Assembly (NCBI GenBank): GCA_008931825.1
Contig: QXVZ01005849.1
Location: 1 to 35,649 of the forward strand
Source of the DNA: Phallusia fumigata
Taxonomy: Eukaryota > Chordata > Ascidiacea > Phlebobranchia > Ascidiidae
Length of the DNA: 35,649 nt
Reading direction: 5' to 3'
In this document: piece by piece, positions 9,956 through 20,090 of the stretch
Position numbering within the stretch: position 1 is the first letter of the stretch
Layout of the letters: every line of letters starts with the position of its first letter
The notes under the pieces: model-generated
The model's database searches: none
What the model was told of the DNA's origin: nothing
What the model saw: only the letters and a program-made list of their open reading frames with translations
Position numbers and translations under genes: made by a program

Positions 9956-10087
9956 ACACTTCCCTCTGCTGTGACGAATAGCGATCCGGGTGTTGATTTT
10001 TGCATGATGATTTGCATGTTGCGCATACTATTTTGCTTGTCATGTGTGTTCCATTGACTATTTGGTTGTCAGCATTGGCAGAAGTGT
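9956..10087 (+). repeat. Long hairpin element, copy 3
   Basis: Arms as in copy 1: ACACTTC at the left faces GAAGTGT at the right. It lies between hybrid exon 9747 and E3 10246. Confidence 0.6.
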
Positions 10088-10245
10088 CCACACCAAAATA
10101 TAAACAAATTCTTCTTAGTAACAAAGCAATACTATAATAATAATGTTGACAGATTTACTGCATTAAAATGTGCAAGAAACCTTACACCTTACACTTCGTT
10201 AGGCTTGTATATTTAACTGGAATGCTGTTGTCAGTTTTTTTGCAG

Positions 10246-10365
10246 ATTGATTTCCTTAACACTGGTCTGGAATATCAAACGCATGGAAAAAGCTGCACTT
10301 ACAAAAAGTAATGGAGGAATCTGGTTGATATGCATTATCGTAATCAGATGCATCACATGACAAAT
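10246..10365 (+). pseudogene. E3 exon copy, stops in the E3 frame
   Basis: Acceptor ttttttgcag and donor AAT|gtaagt are intact. ATTGATTTCC replaces ATTTGATTCC, so the E3 frame begins with TGA. A second lesion, TAA, replaces CAA in the conserved QKQWRN stretch, the same change as in the copy at 23141. It ends MHYRNQMHHMTN in nucleotides. 120 nt. Confidence 0.6.
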
Positions 10366-11457
10366 GTAAGTAAACAGACTGTTCATGTGCTTCTATAACT
10401 TTTGTCTTTTTCCTTTTCTCCCACCGTTTGGTCAAGGAAGACATAAATTTAATTTCTACACATGATAGATATATATTTGATATTGTGCACCGTAACGTTT
10501 GACCGCAGTTGACCCCTCTGTTCACCCACAGGCGCCAAAACTAAAAAATATGAAATCAGCAAAATTGAACAAGGTAATTTACCTAGATGATTATTTGTTG
10601 TTTAAAGTTTCAGAATGCACAGTGGTAACTTTCATTACACATTTACTGAAAAGAAGACATATTGTTTTTACTCTTTTTCTTCTTTTTTTACCCTGCTGCT
10701 TGTCCATGCATATGAATTGTGGATTTGGACGAAACTTTTAAAGCAGGTAGATATGCTCATGGAGTTGTGCCCTCTGTTTCGTTTGACCCCATAGCCCCAG
10801 ATTTGCATGCTTGCAAACACCACAAACGAAAAGTTTCTGTGATCATTCGGTTACATAAGTGAACATGGTGGCAGGTTAGTTAGAACATGAACCGATTGTT
10901 CCAGTTGAATTGCACTTCAGTGAGTGGTTGTTTAAGTGGGAAGTTGTCACTAACTTAGTAAATGCGATGCTTTTACAGTGGGCTTGTTTAACCACTCTAG
11001 TGGTTAACCTTTTAAACAATATATGTGTCAAATTTCTGAACAATGTCTGAATAATAGGAAATTTGGACAGTGTGTGTACTGCTTTGCATATAAAACAGAC
11101 TTTCTCTCATGATACTTGAGAGCCATTCAGTTTCTGAAATGCAAACATTGATTGCGCAATTGTCGCTGTAATGTGTTTGATAAGGCATACTGTAAAAAAA
11201 CTGTGCGTTACATGAACTCTGCTTGTTTGAACTCTACATTTCAAATCTTAAAACTGCCCCTTCCACGTCATGTGCAATGACTATTGTATGTGTGTATGGG
11301 ACCCATACGTGGATGCTTGAAAACAAATTGTATTGAATATATAATCAACATAATAAATACAAATTATATTTGTGGAAAATGTTCTCACTAAACACAGTAT
11401 AATATGTTTCTTGTTCTGTCTTCAAATGTTTGACATGTGTTTATGCATTGTTTATAG
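10366..11457 (+). other. Cassette intron
   Basis: Non-coding. From about 10550 to 11457 it is closely similar to 16970-17875, including 'accactctagtggttaacct' and 'tgcccctt.cac.tcatgtgc'. This marks 10.5-12.1 kb and 16.9-18.5 kb as a recent duplicate pair, with a spacing of about 6.4 kb. Confidence 0.6.
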
Positions 11458-11510
11458 GAAATAGATTGAGACTGGAAAGACGGAAACAAAGCAACCTGCA
11501 TTTTTAGAGT
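11458..11510 (+). other. Conserved intronic block D, copy 2
   Basis: GAAATAGATTGAGACTGGAA follows gtttatag. Frame 0 has TGA at codon 4, where the copy at 17875 has AGA. Confidence 0.35.
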
Positions 11511-11662
11511 GATGTTGAAATTGTCAGTGGTGATTTAGAGTGCATGCCTCACCGCCCTTGTATATTGATCACATTATTTGCATCGTTAAATTTCGAGAAC
11601 TCCAATGCACAAGCAAATACAGTGAACTTTTTTATGTTAAAATTTCTGCGTTTTTCTACCAG

Positions 11663-11741
11663 AACTTCAGACCAGCATCGTTTCCAGAAAACCATTATTC
11701 CATGGAGAACTGCTTTGATCGGTCGTCGTATTGCCCAACAG
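11663..11741 (+). CDS. E1 exon copy, open
   Basis: It is bounded by tttctaccag and CAACAG|gtaatt. Entered in phase 2 it is open for 26 codons: TSDQHRFQKTIIPWRTALIG then RRIAQQ. This is the E1 peptide with TTG (Leu) where the copies at 26695 and 29136 have a TAG stop. Another frame is also open (NFRPASFPENHYSMENC), so openness alone does not fix the register, but only the DQHRFQ frame is shared with 28270. Its 79-nt length is one base more than the 28270 copy because of an extra A in AACTTCAGACC. Confidence 0.5.
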
Positions 11742-11823
11742 GTAATTAATTGTAATCAAGCAAATTACCTGTTTAATCCATCCAGCTAAATTTGATACTG
11801 CACACGTTTGACATGAATTTCTT

Positions 11824-11853
11824 AGGCTAACCAGGGTGCACACTGTTTAGCCT
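11824..11853 (+). repeat. Intronic hairpin H1 before E2
   Basis: AGGCTAA pairs with TTAGCCT (7 bp), then one mismatch, then CAG/CTG around GGTGCACA. It lies about 80 nt before the next E2. Confidence 0.6.
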
Positions 11854-11932
11854 TCGTGATAAGTTTTTGCGCTTTGTTTTACAGGTGAGAGAAAAATTTG
11901 GATTTTTCTGCTTCTGATATTTTTCGTTTCAG

Positions 11933-12027
11933 GAACATTGGTCTTTCTGCAGTCAAGGAAAAATTAAGAAATTGGAGAAAGCTATTCTTGTCTGTGGTTC
12001 CTGGGAAACGGTTGAATGCTCAAAACG
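11933..12027 (+). CDS. E2 exon copy, open in two frames
   Basis: It follows tttcgtttcag with GAACATTGGTC. Two frames are open. One gives NIGLSAVKEKLRNWRKLFLS followed by VVPGKRLNAQN, 31 codons, entering in phase 2 and leaving in phase 1, as the copy at 18350 does. The other, frame 0, gives EHWSFCSQGKIKKLEKAILV and leaves in phase 2. The first keeps the conserved KRLNAQ end and fits the phase-1 entry of E3. The donor is altered to gtgatt (usually gtaatt), a weaker site. The next E3, at 12290, is frameshifted. Confidence 0.5.
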
Positions 12028-12289
12028 GTGATTATTTCACAAATGTTAGCAACAATCTGTCAAACAATTTCTGATTGATGAAGACTGACCAGGGTGCACA
12101 CTATTTAGTGTTTGCGATATGCTTTTGCAAGTGTATGCATTCCCCCTAGCAAAACCATTTAAATTACAAAAGTTAAGTTAGTACAAGCAATACTAGCAGA
12201 TTATTCTTATTGGAATGGGTGAGAACCTATTTCGTTAACCTTGTACATTAAACTTGAATGCTGTTATTGGATCCTACTTTCGATTGCAG

Positions 12290-12412
12290 ATTTGATCCCT
12301 AAAGACGGTTCCGGAATATCGAACGATTTGGAAAATCTGCACTTACAAAAGGCAACTGAGGAATCTGGTTGTTGATATGCATCATCGCGATCAGATACAT
12401 CACATGTCAAAT
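12290..12412 (+). pseudogene. E3 exon copy with a 1-base insertion
   Basis: Splice sites are intact (cgattgcag, AAT|gtaagt). The E3 frame runs DLIPKDGSGISNDLENLHLQ and then meets an extra G (AAAAGGCAAC instead of AAAAGCAAC), which leads to TGA. At 123 nt it is one base longer than the intact 122-nt copy at 28873. The copy at 24035 carries the same extra G, so the two share a broken ancestor. Confidence 0.65.
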
Positions 12413-13849
12413 GTAAGTAAACAGGCATGTTCCTTTGCTTCGATAACTTTTTTCTTGGGTCCCCTTTTTCATGGGCATATATTGTTTTCCCTCTGTTTTT
12501 TTTTCTATCCAACGCCGGTTTGTTTCCTCGTCAGGATAATTTTTTATTTTTTTCTAATTTGCATCTAGAAGTTTTCTACTTTGTTAGTTGCCACAATGCA
12601 AGTATTTAAAATTAATCAGTTTGGCGAAAATATTCATTTTTTTGTTTACAAGAACTTCACTTCGGACATACTAAACCAAACTTGTTATAGTCTTGCTTAC
12701 ACATGTTGATAAGCGCTTAGTGATTGGTATCAGGCTTTAACTTCACACATTAACGGGCGTTCATTTGGGGCGGCCAGGCGAGTGTTTCACTAACTATAAT
12801 GAAGCTGTAAATGCGCAGTAATATTTTCACTTTTGTATTTTTTCAACACTGCAGCTTGTCCATGCACATGAAATGTTTGGTGGATTTGGATTAAAATGTT
12901 TCAGCTGGTAGATATGATGATGGAGTTATGCTGTATGTTTTGTTTGACCTCTTATCCCCAGTGGTTACCCCGCTACCCCCGAAAGAGTAAAACATTTTTT
13001 AAACGTTTGTATGCTTGCAACCACCACAAACGAAAAGTTTCTGTGATAATAGGGTGACATAGGTAAAAATATCAAAAGGGTTTGTAGAGTATAAACCAAA
13101 ATGTGTTTGTTAAACCATGCTGTAAAAGACGAAACTTTAGCGCCAGCGGTTAACCAACTATCCCCCTAAATTCTATCAAATTAAATCACGCTGTAAAAAA
13201 CGATACATTACAATAACTTTGCTCCGGAAAGCAACGTTGTTGCTGAATTTACAGCGCATAGCTGAAACCGCGTTAATAAGATTGTTTAAAGTTTGTTGTT
13301 CAGTTTGCCGCGACACCCAAGGTCACTGCATGTCAAACTTTATAGGTTAGTGTGGCTGTGAGGTTTATATCATGCTTTTGACATTAAGATTGCAATTGAC
13401 CTGATGTAGGAAATGATTTGGTTGGATCTGAAGTGGTATTCTTTTCCTTTTACCCCACAGCCTGAGCAGTTGCCCTACTAGCCCCCTAAAATGGGTCAAA
13501 TTGTTGAACACACTCTGAATTGGATGAAATTTTGACAGTTTGTAGAACATGTCATTTTGGTGCAATAATTTATGTGTTTTACCCCAAAGCCTGAGCAGTT
13601 GCCCTACTAGCCCCCTAAAATGCGTCCTATCATTAAACATTCTCCGAATTGAATGAAATTTGGACATTATATAATTATTATAATATTAAATGAAAATATT
13701 TGCTTCTGTTCTGTACATATAGTCACAGTACACTACAATTCTTCTTCAACATTGCATCAGTGGGGACCCATGCGTTTTTGCTTGTAGAAACAATCATATT
13801 CTTAAAAGCATAAGTAACTATGGGACCCAATGTGAAATGATATGGTGAA
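12413..13849 (+). other. Cassette intron with two diverged 128-bp units
   Basis: Non-coding. Two copies of the 128-bp satellite unit lie at about 13455-13660 (CCTGAGCAGTTGCCC at 13461 and 13590, spacing 129). The remainder is the standard intron repeat. Confidence 0.6.
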
Positions 13850-15232
13850 CACTGGCGTAGAGTATGGGTGTGCGGGGGTGCCGCGCAACCCCGGCCTTCG
13901 CTTAAGTATTACCACAGAGGCGCATCTGTGTTCCGCTTTGCCGATTTTTAGGCAAGTTTCGGGTAAACGAATGCATTTGTGGTCACGCCATTGACCGAAC
14001 AAAAGCTGCTTGAAATGCAACAATTCGTTTGTCTCGACATAAACGAGTTTTTGTCACACCAATGCCAGCATTAAAACGGGAGTTGGATATTGATCCAGTA
14101 GAAGTGCCATTTTTCACTTAAAAGTAACGCACAAATAACGCATTTAAGAGAGGAAGTAAAGGACTGACTAGCATTGACTTTTTTCTTCAAGAAAAAATAA
14201 AATCTGGAAAAGACGAAATAGCAGCATCTACAAGGCAGAATAATACAAAAAAGCCGCATGTTTTTCGAATTCTTTACGTACATAACCACCGACCACTGAT
14301 GTTGCGTGCTGTCTAGTTAAGGAATCAACCGGTGGCCAAAAATTTATGCAAAAGTGGTTAAAGAGTTTACAAACCTAAAGCGCTTAGCAATTCGGGATAA
14401 TTCAGCTCGACAGGTGCTGCAAACACGCTACAAACCAATGCAACAGGAGAAAGCAAAGAGCATTATAATTTTTACGGACCATGTAAGGCCATGTTTCGAT
14501 AGTAGGGTTTTTGGGCATGGTAGCAATCTTGTACAGGTTCGCCAGTATTGACACAGAACAGGGACGTAACAACTTTGTTCATACATGTGCACAAATAGGA
14601 AAAATCTTTTCATTTTACATAACTTGCAATTGTTTACGAATTAATCCTCGGCCATTGTTAGGTTACAATACGACTTTATCAAAGTATTCTTGGTTAAATG
14701 TGTGGTAAACTACAACAAACTGCTATGCAAGAACAGCAGTATAGATATAACTTTTTGACTAAAGGACCAAAAGACCTTGTGGCTACATTCGTCCGAACAG
14801 AGGTTTTCATGCTTGTGACGAACCAGTGGAACCACAATGCATACACCACTTTGGATAGTCGATTTAGTAACATGTTCAGGGTCATGTGACGATGCCCTAG
14901 TACTAAACTTTGTTTTGTTTTCATGTTTCTCAAACGCATAAAAGTTACGTTTGATCAGCGCAGTGTACCAGTTTAGTCTTGCTTACACGTAACAAAACTT
15001 TTAATGCTTTTTGTAAGTGAGGTGAGTAACCATCTAACGAGTTCTGTCAAGTGTGTGGAACTCTTGCCGTTGTACACGTCTGTGAAGTCATAATACTTGG
15101 CGTATGACGTACATCTGCCACCTTGAATGTTTGCGAAACTCGTCGCGTACGAAGGCAGCATACAAACAACCTTCTGATTTTAGGATTGTCACATGTCGCA
15201 CCCCCGGTGGTTTGCAAAACTCTACACCTATG
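13850..15232. mobile_element. Second hAT-like element, imperfect ends
   Basis: Left end CACTGGCGTAGAGTATGGG; the right end, inverted, reads CATAGGTGTAGAGTTTTGC. Both are followed a little inside by GGGGGTGC. The flanks are atggtgaa (13842-13849) and gtggtgaa (15233-15240), an 8-bp duplication with one mismatch. Outside the element the host repeat 'gggacccaatgtgaaatga' resumes at 15237 with 'gaatatatatgcattttc', exactly as in the uninterrupted copies at 5410 and 26540. Internal sequence is unique in the window. It holds only short frames (for example 14354-14551, 65 aa), none recognised as transposase. Confidence 0.65.
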
Positions 15233-15240
15233 GTGGTGAA

Positions 15241-16217
15241 TATATATGCATTTTCAAATGGGTTTATAGTGTATATGGAATGGCAATATGGTGAATGCCA
15301 CCCTTCTAGTTTTAATAGATTTCGGAATGAATGCTGCATTTTACCCATCGAGGTGTATTAATAGCCCCAGCAGTTATCGCTACTAGCTCTCTACCAAAGA
15401 CGCAGCCCAGCGTTTTATATGTCGAAATTGTGTAACCGGGGTGGTTTAGAGTGCATGCTCGACCGCCCCTGTATTTCTCTAGAAGTTGTGCAAAAAGTTT
15501 CTATGATGATGCGGTTACATAAGTGAAAATGGTGAAAGGTTACATAGAGTATGAACCAATTGTTCCAGTTGGATTGCACTTCAGTGTGTGGTGGTTTAAG
15601 TCGGGGGTTGTCTGTGTCAAATTTCTGAACCTGCCTGAATTGCTTGAAATTCGGACAGTGTCTGCAACATGCCATTGCAATGTGTTGATGGCCCCAGTAG
15701 TTGCCCCACAAGCCCCTTCCGAAAGATGCAGCCCAGAAATTTATGTGCCTCGCGTATAAAACAGACTTGGCCCGTGCTGCTTGGCAGCCATTTAGTTTTC
15801 GAAAGTCAAGCTGTGCGCAACCGCAATGCGTTTGCTACATAAAACTGCAAAAGACTGTGCGTTACAGCAACTCTGCTCCTATTTACAGCTGTTATCTGCA
15901 GTAGATTTGTATAGAGTGAAATGTTGTTGTTGAATTAATAGCACATCACTGAAAGAGGTTACTGTAGATCAATGTGTTTGTTAGTTTGTGGGATTCAAAC
16001 CAAGCTTTTGAATTAAAGATTATGTATTGTTGAGAAGAAGTTGACTAATATTTATTTCAACAATGCGAAATTGTGTATCCGGGGTGGTTTAGAGTGCACA
16101 CTTCACTGTCCCTGTATTTCAAATACATGTTTGTCTCCAACAAATTTCGATAACTTCTATGCATAATCAAATACAGTGTTCATTTTTTGTGTTGACATTC
16201 CTGCATTTTTCTACCAG
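15241..16217 (+). other. Cassette intron
   Basis: Shared intron repeats, two H2 hairpins (15438-15469 and about 16079-16115), and a diverged copy of the 8230-8700 block at 15600-16010. An E1 leader precedes 16218. Confidence 0.6.
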
Positions 16218-16290
16218 AATGTCCAGCATCGCTTCCAGGAGACCTATATTGCATGTGACTGCAGGGATCTGACGGCTTAATGCACAACAG
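16218..16290 (+). pseudogene. E1/E2 hybrid exon copy, disrupted
   Basis: Acceptor tttctaccag. Donor CAACAG|gtattt is weakened. A short deletion removes the TTCAGACC bases near the start. Frame 0 reads NVQHRFQETYIACDCRDLTA then TAA. It ends CGGCTTAATGCACAACAG like the hybrids at 7337 and 9747. Confidence 0.55.
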
Positions 16291-16414
16291 GTATTTAGCT
16301 GTTTTCCATCACGCTTTTTTGCATTGACGAGAAATTCTTGATATATTGAAAACGCAAATGAATTAATAGTAATATGCGATTAATATTAATACACGGCTAA
16401 GTGTAATTTCGTAA

Positions 16415-16547
16415 ACACTTCCCTGTTGCTGCGACGAATAGCGATCCTGGTGTTGATTTTTGCATGATGATTTACATGTTGCACTTACTATTTTGCTTGT
16501 CATGTGTGTTCCGTTGACTATTCGACTGTCAGCATTGGCGGAAGTGT
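16415..16547 (+). repeat. Long hairpin element, copy 4
   Basis: ACACTTCCCTGTTGCTGCGA at the left; GTCAGCATTGGCGGAAGTGT at the right. Confidence 0.6.
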
Positions 16548-16611
16548 CCATTCCTCTTATTCCTCTTAGCTTGTATATTGAACTTGAATGCTGTTGTCAG
16601 TTTTTTTGCAG

Positions 16612-16764
16612 ATTGGTTTTCTAAAGTTTCTGAACAATGTCTGAATTGTATGAAATTTGGACAGTGTATGTAACATGCCATTGCAATGTATTGATGGTCC
16701 CAGCAATTACCCCACAAGCCCCCTCTGAAAGACGCGTGATCATATGCATCACATGACTAAAGTA
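16612..16764 (+). pseudogene. E3 exon copy, interior replaced and donor lost
   Basis: The acceptor and first 16 bases (ATTGGTTTTCTAAAG) are E3. From 16628 the sequence becomes a piece of intron repeat ('tttctgaacaatgtctgaat', 'accccacaagccccctctga'). The E3 tail resumes at about 16737 with GATCATATGCATCACATGAC. The donor is damaged (agtaaacagg, with the gt lost). A gene-conversion-like or replication-slippage exchange is the likely cause. Confidence 0.55.
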
Positions 16765-17874
16765 AACAGGCATGTTCATGTGCTTCTAAAAACTTTTTTC
16801 TTTATCCTTTTCTCCCACTGTTTGGTCAAGGAAGTCATCAATTTTATTCAATTTTTACACATGGTAGATAGGTATTTAAACTTATGCACTGTACCTTTTG
16901 ACCGGAGTTGACCCATCTGTTCAACCAAGGCACCCAAACCAAAAAATATGAAAACAGCAAAATTGAATTAAGTAATTTAGTTAGACTATTATAGGTTGTT
17001 TAAAGTTTCAGAATGTGCAGTGGTAATCTTCACTATACATTTCCTGAAAACAAGACATGTTGTTTTTACTCATCTTCTCTTTTACCCTGCTCCTTGTCCA
17101 TGCACATGAAATGTGGATTTGGATTAAATTTTCACAGTAGGCTCATGGATTTATGCCGCCTGTTTTGTTTGACCCCACAGTCCCAGATTTGCATGCTTGC
17201 AAACACCACAAATGAAAAGTTTCTATGATCATTTGGTTACATAAGTGAACATGGTGACAGGTTAGGTAGAACATGAACCGATTGTTCCAGTTGAATTGCA
17301 CTTCAGTGGGTGGTGGTTTAAGTGGGAAGTTGTCACTAACTTACTAAATGCTTTTGTGGTGGGCTTATTTAACCACTCTAGTGGTTAACCTTTTAAACAA
17401 TAAATGTGTCAAATTTCTGAACAATGTCTGAATAATAGGAAATTTGGACAGTGTGTGTGTAACATTGCGACGGACGCAAACCAGAGTTTTATATTATACC
17501 ACTGCTTCGCGTATAAAACAGACTTTCTCTCGTGATACTTGAGAGCCATTCAGTTTCTGAAAATCAAACATTGATTGCGCAATTGTCGCTGAAATGCGTT
17601 TGATACATCATACTGTAAAAAAAGACTGTGCGTTACATAAACTCTGTTTGTTTGAACTCTACATTTCAAATTTTAAAACTGCCCCTTCCACATCATGTGC
17701 ATGTATGTGTGTGTGGGACCCATACATGGATGCTTGAATACAAATTGTATTGAATATATAATCAACATAATAAATACAAATGATATTTGTGGAATATGTT
17801 CTCACTCAACACAGTATAATGTGTTTCTTGTTCTGTCTTCAAATGTTTGATATGTGTTTTTGCATTATTTATAG
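16765..17874 (+). other. Cassette intron
   Basis: Non-coding; closely matches 10366-11457. Confidence 0.6.
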
Positions 17875-17955
17875 GAAATAGATAGAGACTGGAAAGATGG
17901 AAACAAAGCAACCTGCATTTTTAGAGTGATGTTGAAATTGTCAGTGGTGGTTTAG
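17875..17955 (+). other. Conserved intronic block D, copy 3, open
   Basis: After tttatag this copy is open for 26 codons from GAA (EIDRDWKDGNKATCIFRVML) to a TAG that lies inside the H2 hairpin. It has no donor before the stop. It could be an alternative terminal exon, but the frames of other copies differ. Confidence 0.25.
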
Positions 17956-18080
17956 AGTGCACGCCTCACCGCCCTTGTATATTGATCACATTAATTGCAC
18001 CGTTAAATGTCGATGAATCCGATGCACAAGTAAATACAGTGATCTTTTTTTACAATAAAATTTCTGCGTTTTTCTACCAG

Positions 18081-18158
18081 AACTTCAGACCAGCATCGTT
18101 TCCAGAAAACCATTATTCCATGGAGAACTGCTTTGATCGGTCATCGATTGCCCAACAA
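18081..18158 (+). CDS. E1 exon copy, open; first exon of the in-frame chain
   Basis: Acceptor tttctaccag. The donor is CAACAA|gtaatt, so the last exon base is A in place of the usual G. Entered in phase 2 it reads TSDQHRFQKTIIPWRTALIG and ends HRLPN plus AA. It leaves in phase 2, where the first G of the next E2 completes a Lys codon. It matches 11663-11741 closely. Together with 18350, 20652, 27298, 28270, 29400 and 29680 it makes a continuous reading frame in which each exon uses a frame recognisable from another copy. Whether that chain is really spliced cannot be told from sequence alone. Confidence 0.5.
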
Positions 18159-18240
18159 GTAATTAATTGTAATCAAGCAAATTACCTGTTTAATCCATCC
18201 AGCTAAATTTGAAACTGCGCACGTTTGACATGAATTTCTT

Positions 18241-18270
18241 AGGCTAACCAGGGTGCACACTGTTTAGCCT
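18241..18270 (+). repeat. Intronic hairpin H1 before E2
   Basis: AGGCTAA ... GGTGCACA ... TTAGCCT, identical in design to 11824-11853. Confidence 0.6.
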
Positions 18271-18349
18271 TCATGATAAGTTTTTGCGCTTTGTTTTGCA
18301 AGAGAGAGATAAATTTGTATTTTTCTGCTTCTGATATTTTTCATTTCAG

Positions 18350-18444
18350 GAACATTGGTCTTTCTGTAATTAAGGAAAAATTAGGACTTTGGAGAAAGCT
18401 ATTCTTGTCTGTGGTTCCTGTGAAACGGTTGAATGCTCAAAAAG
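18350..18444 (+). CDS. E2 exon copy, open; second exon of the chain
   Basis: Acceptor ttcatttcag, donor AAAAAG|gtaatg. Entered in phase 2 it is open for 31 codons: NIGLSVIKEKLGLWRKLFLS then VVPVKRLNAQK. It leaves in phase 1, which fits the phase-1 start of E3. Frame 0 has a TAA, so only this frame can code. It is the same length (95 nt) and frame as one of the two open frames of 11933. The peptide is basic and amphipathic, without a signal peptide or known motif. Confidence 0.5.
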
Positions 18445-18525
18445 GTAATGATTTCACAAACGTTAAAAACAATCTTTCAAACAATTTCTGATTGCTGAAG
18501 ACTAACCAGGGTGCACACTGTTTGG

Positions 18526-19352
18526 TAGGGTTGGGCCGTGTTCTGTTTGGTCGAGCACCGAGCATCTCATGTTAACGCTCGGTGCTCGGTCTGCACGCTC
18601 GGTGCATTGTGACGTCACAAACATTCCTATTTACACTGTAGTTTTTTACGTTTTTCAAGGTCCCTTATCTAGCCACGAGGGCCGTATTTAAGCTCTCGAG
18701 GTCCCTTCTGCTTAACTTGGGAGGCAAGTCAACCGTAAGTGAAACACCCAGTTTTTGAGTAACAACCGCAGCACACGAAGACTCTGATGTCATGTCTGAC
18801 TAGGGATGGGCCGGACCGAGCCAGAACCCGAGTACTCGGTACCGAGCATCGCGAGTTTTGATGCTCGGCGCTCGGCCGAGCAGTCGCATGAATTAGGCCG
18901 AGCATTTAAAACTACGCAATGACTGCGAAACCGCACTCCGAATCATTTACTTGCTTATAAAGTAATGGGCGAGTCACAATAGAACGTGTGTTCCTTTGTT
19001 TTGGTAATGAACATGTGCAACAAATAGGTTGTACAGAGTAGTCTTGTGTTTTTAGAGCTGTGGGCATATTTCTCAGCGTCAGACATGGCATCAGAGTCTT
19101 CGTGCGCTGTTGTTGTTACTCAAAAAATGGGTGTTTCACTTGTTGGTTTGCCTCACATGTTATGCAAAAGGAACCTCTAGCGCTTAAATATGGCCCTGGT
19201 GGTTAGATAAGGGACGTTGAAAAAACTACAGTGTAAATGGGAATGTTTGTGACGTCACAGTACAACGAGCGTGCTCGACCGAGCACCGAGCGTTAACGTG
19301 AGATGCTCGGTGCTCGACCAAACAGAACACTTGCAGTTCCGGCCCATCCGTA
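18526..19352. mobile_element. Fold-back DNA element, hAT-like ends
   Basis: The segment 18526-18800 is roughly the inverted complement of 19070-19352: GGTCGAGCACCGAGCATCTC versus GAGATGCTCGGTGCTCGACC, TTGTGACGTCACAAACATTC versus GAATGTTTGTGACGTCACAG, and CACGAAGACTCTGATG versus CATCAGAGTCTTCGTG. The left end, TAGGGTTGGGCCG, faces CGGCCCATCCGTA at the right, a TAGGGNTGGGCC end typical of hAT-like elements. The core (18801 onward) begins with another TAGGGATGGGCCGG. The arms are about 275 bp each and would form a very long hairpin. No transposase was seen. It lies in the region between E2 18350 and E3 20652. Confidence 0.65.
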
Positions 19353-19419
19353 GACAAAAGTGTTGTTGAGTCCAGATTTACAGACAGCGTGATACAGAAT
19401 CAGAGTCGGTTAGCCAACA

Positions 19420-19655
19420 TTTTCCGAGTAGCTCAGTGGTGAGCCTGCTGAAAGTCGAATCACACCGCTGTGCTGCAACTATCTGCTTCTAGTCAGGAAA
19501 TCGCCATTCGACTTTCGGCAGGCTTTCCACCGAGCCTGTGTAGCTCAGTTGGTCGAGCGCCAGCATCAGATAGACTTCTATCGTGGGTTCGAATCCCACC
19601 GCAAACTAGATTTTTCTAGCCACACCTTGCTAAATGGAAAGCTTAGAGGCCCGAT
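19420..19655 (+). repeat. tRNA-like repeat unit 1 (SINE-like) with an 18-bp hairpin
   Basis: It opens with TTTTCCGAGTAGCTCAGTGG, A-box-like. An inverted repeat follows: GCCTGCTGAAAGTCGAAT (19443-19460) facing ATTCGACTTTCGGCAGGC (19506-19523). A second tRNA-like part then runs from TGTAGCTCAGTTGGTCGAGC (about 19539) through GGGTTCGAATCCCACC (about 19586-19601). The D and T arms of the second part fold well (GCTC/GAGC, GTGGG/CCCAC). The anticodon arm does not, so this is not a functional tRNA. The unit recurs at 19669 with a 249-bp offset. Confidence 0.6.
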
Positions 19656-19668
19656 NGTCAGCCAAACA

Positions 19669-19905
19669 TTTTCCGAGTAGCTCAGTGGTGAGGCTGAAAG
19701 TCGAATCACAAACACCGCTGTGCTGCACCTTTCTGCTTCTAGTCAGGAAATCGCCATTCGACTTTCGGCAGGTTTTCCACCGAGCCTGTGTAGCTCAGTT
19801 GGTCGAGCGCCAGCATCAGATAGACTGCTATCGTGGGTTCGAATCCCACTGCAAACTAGATTTTTCTAGCCAAACCTTGCTAAATGGAAAGCTTAGAGGC
19901 CCGAT
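19669..19905 (+). repeat. tRNA-like repeat unit 2
   Basis: Nearly identical to unit 1, apart from a short internal indel (CTGAAAGTCGAATCACAAAC) and a few substitutions. Both units end GCTTAGAGGCCCGAT followed by an N (19656 and 19906), so the duplication could be an assembly effect. Translation of the tRNA-like part gives the AQLVER pattern often seen when tRNA-like DNA is translated. Confidence 0.6.
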
Positions 19906-19906
19906 N

Positions 19907-20090
19907 GTGAGATGCTCGGTGCTCGACCAAACAGAACACTTGCAGTTTAGGCCCATCCCTATGTCTGACGCTAAGAAATATGCCCACACTCAAAAACACA
20001 AGATTACTCCGTACAACCTATTTGTTGCACATGTTCAATCTTTTGTCTAATGCTCGGCTTAGTTTATGCGACTGCTCGGCCGAGCAGTTT
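19907..20090. mobile_element. Second, inverted and partial copy of the fold-back element
   Basis: 19907-19961 repeats the right arm (GAGATGCTCGGTGCTCGACC, ending GGCCCATCCCTA). 19962-20090 is the inverted complement of parts of 18870-19075: GACGCTAAGAAATATGCCCA faces TGGGCATATTTCTCAGCGTC, and GCGACTGCTCGGCCGAGCAG faces the same palindrome near 18880. The copy ends where intron sequence resumes, at 'gtccgtgctgcttggcagcc'. Confidence 0.55.

Noticed and set aside
6600..12930. Box C/D snoRNAs in the introns (ATGATGA near 6596 and 12915)
   Set aside because: The ATGATGA is not kept in other copies (often ATGCTCA), and no box D with terminal stem was found at the right distance.
19533..19606. Functional tRNA gene
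   Set aside because: D and T arms fold, but the anticodon arm has no pairing in the standard positions and the acceptor stem has mismatches; better a tRNA-derived repeat.
19634..20050. 138-aa plus-strand open frame
   Set aside because: It crosses two N characters and the tRNA-like repeat; the AQLVER stretch is a known artefact of translating tRNA-like DNA.
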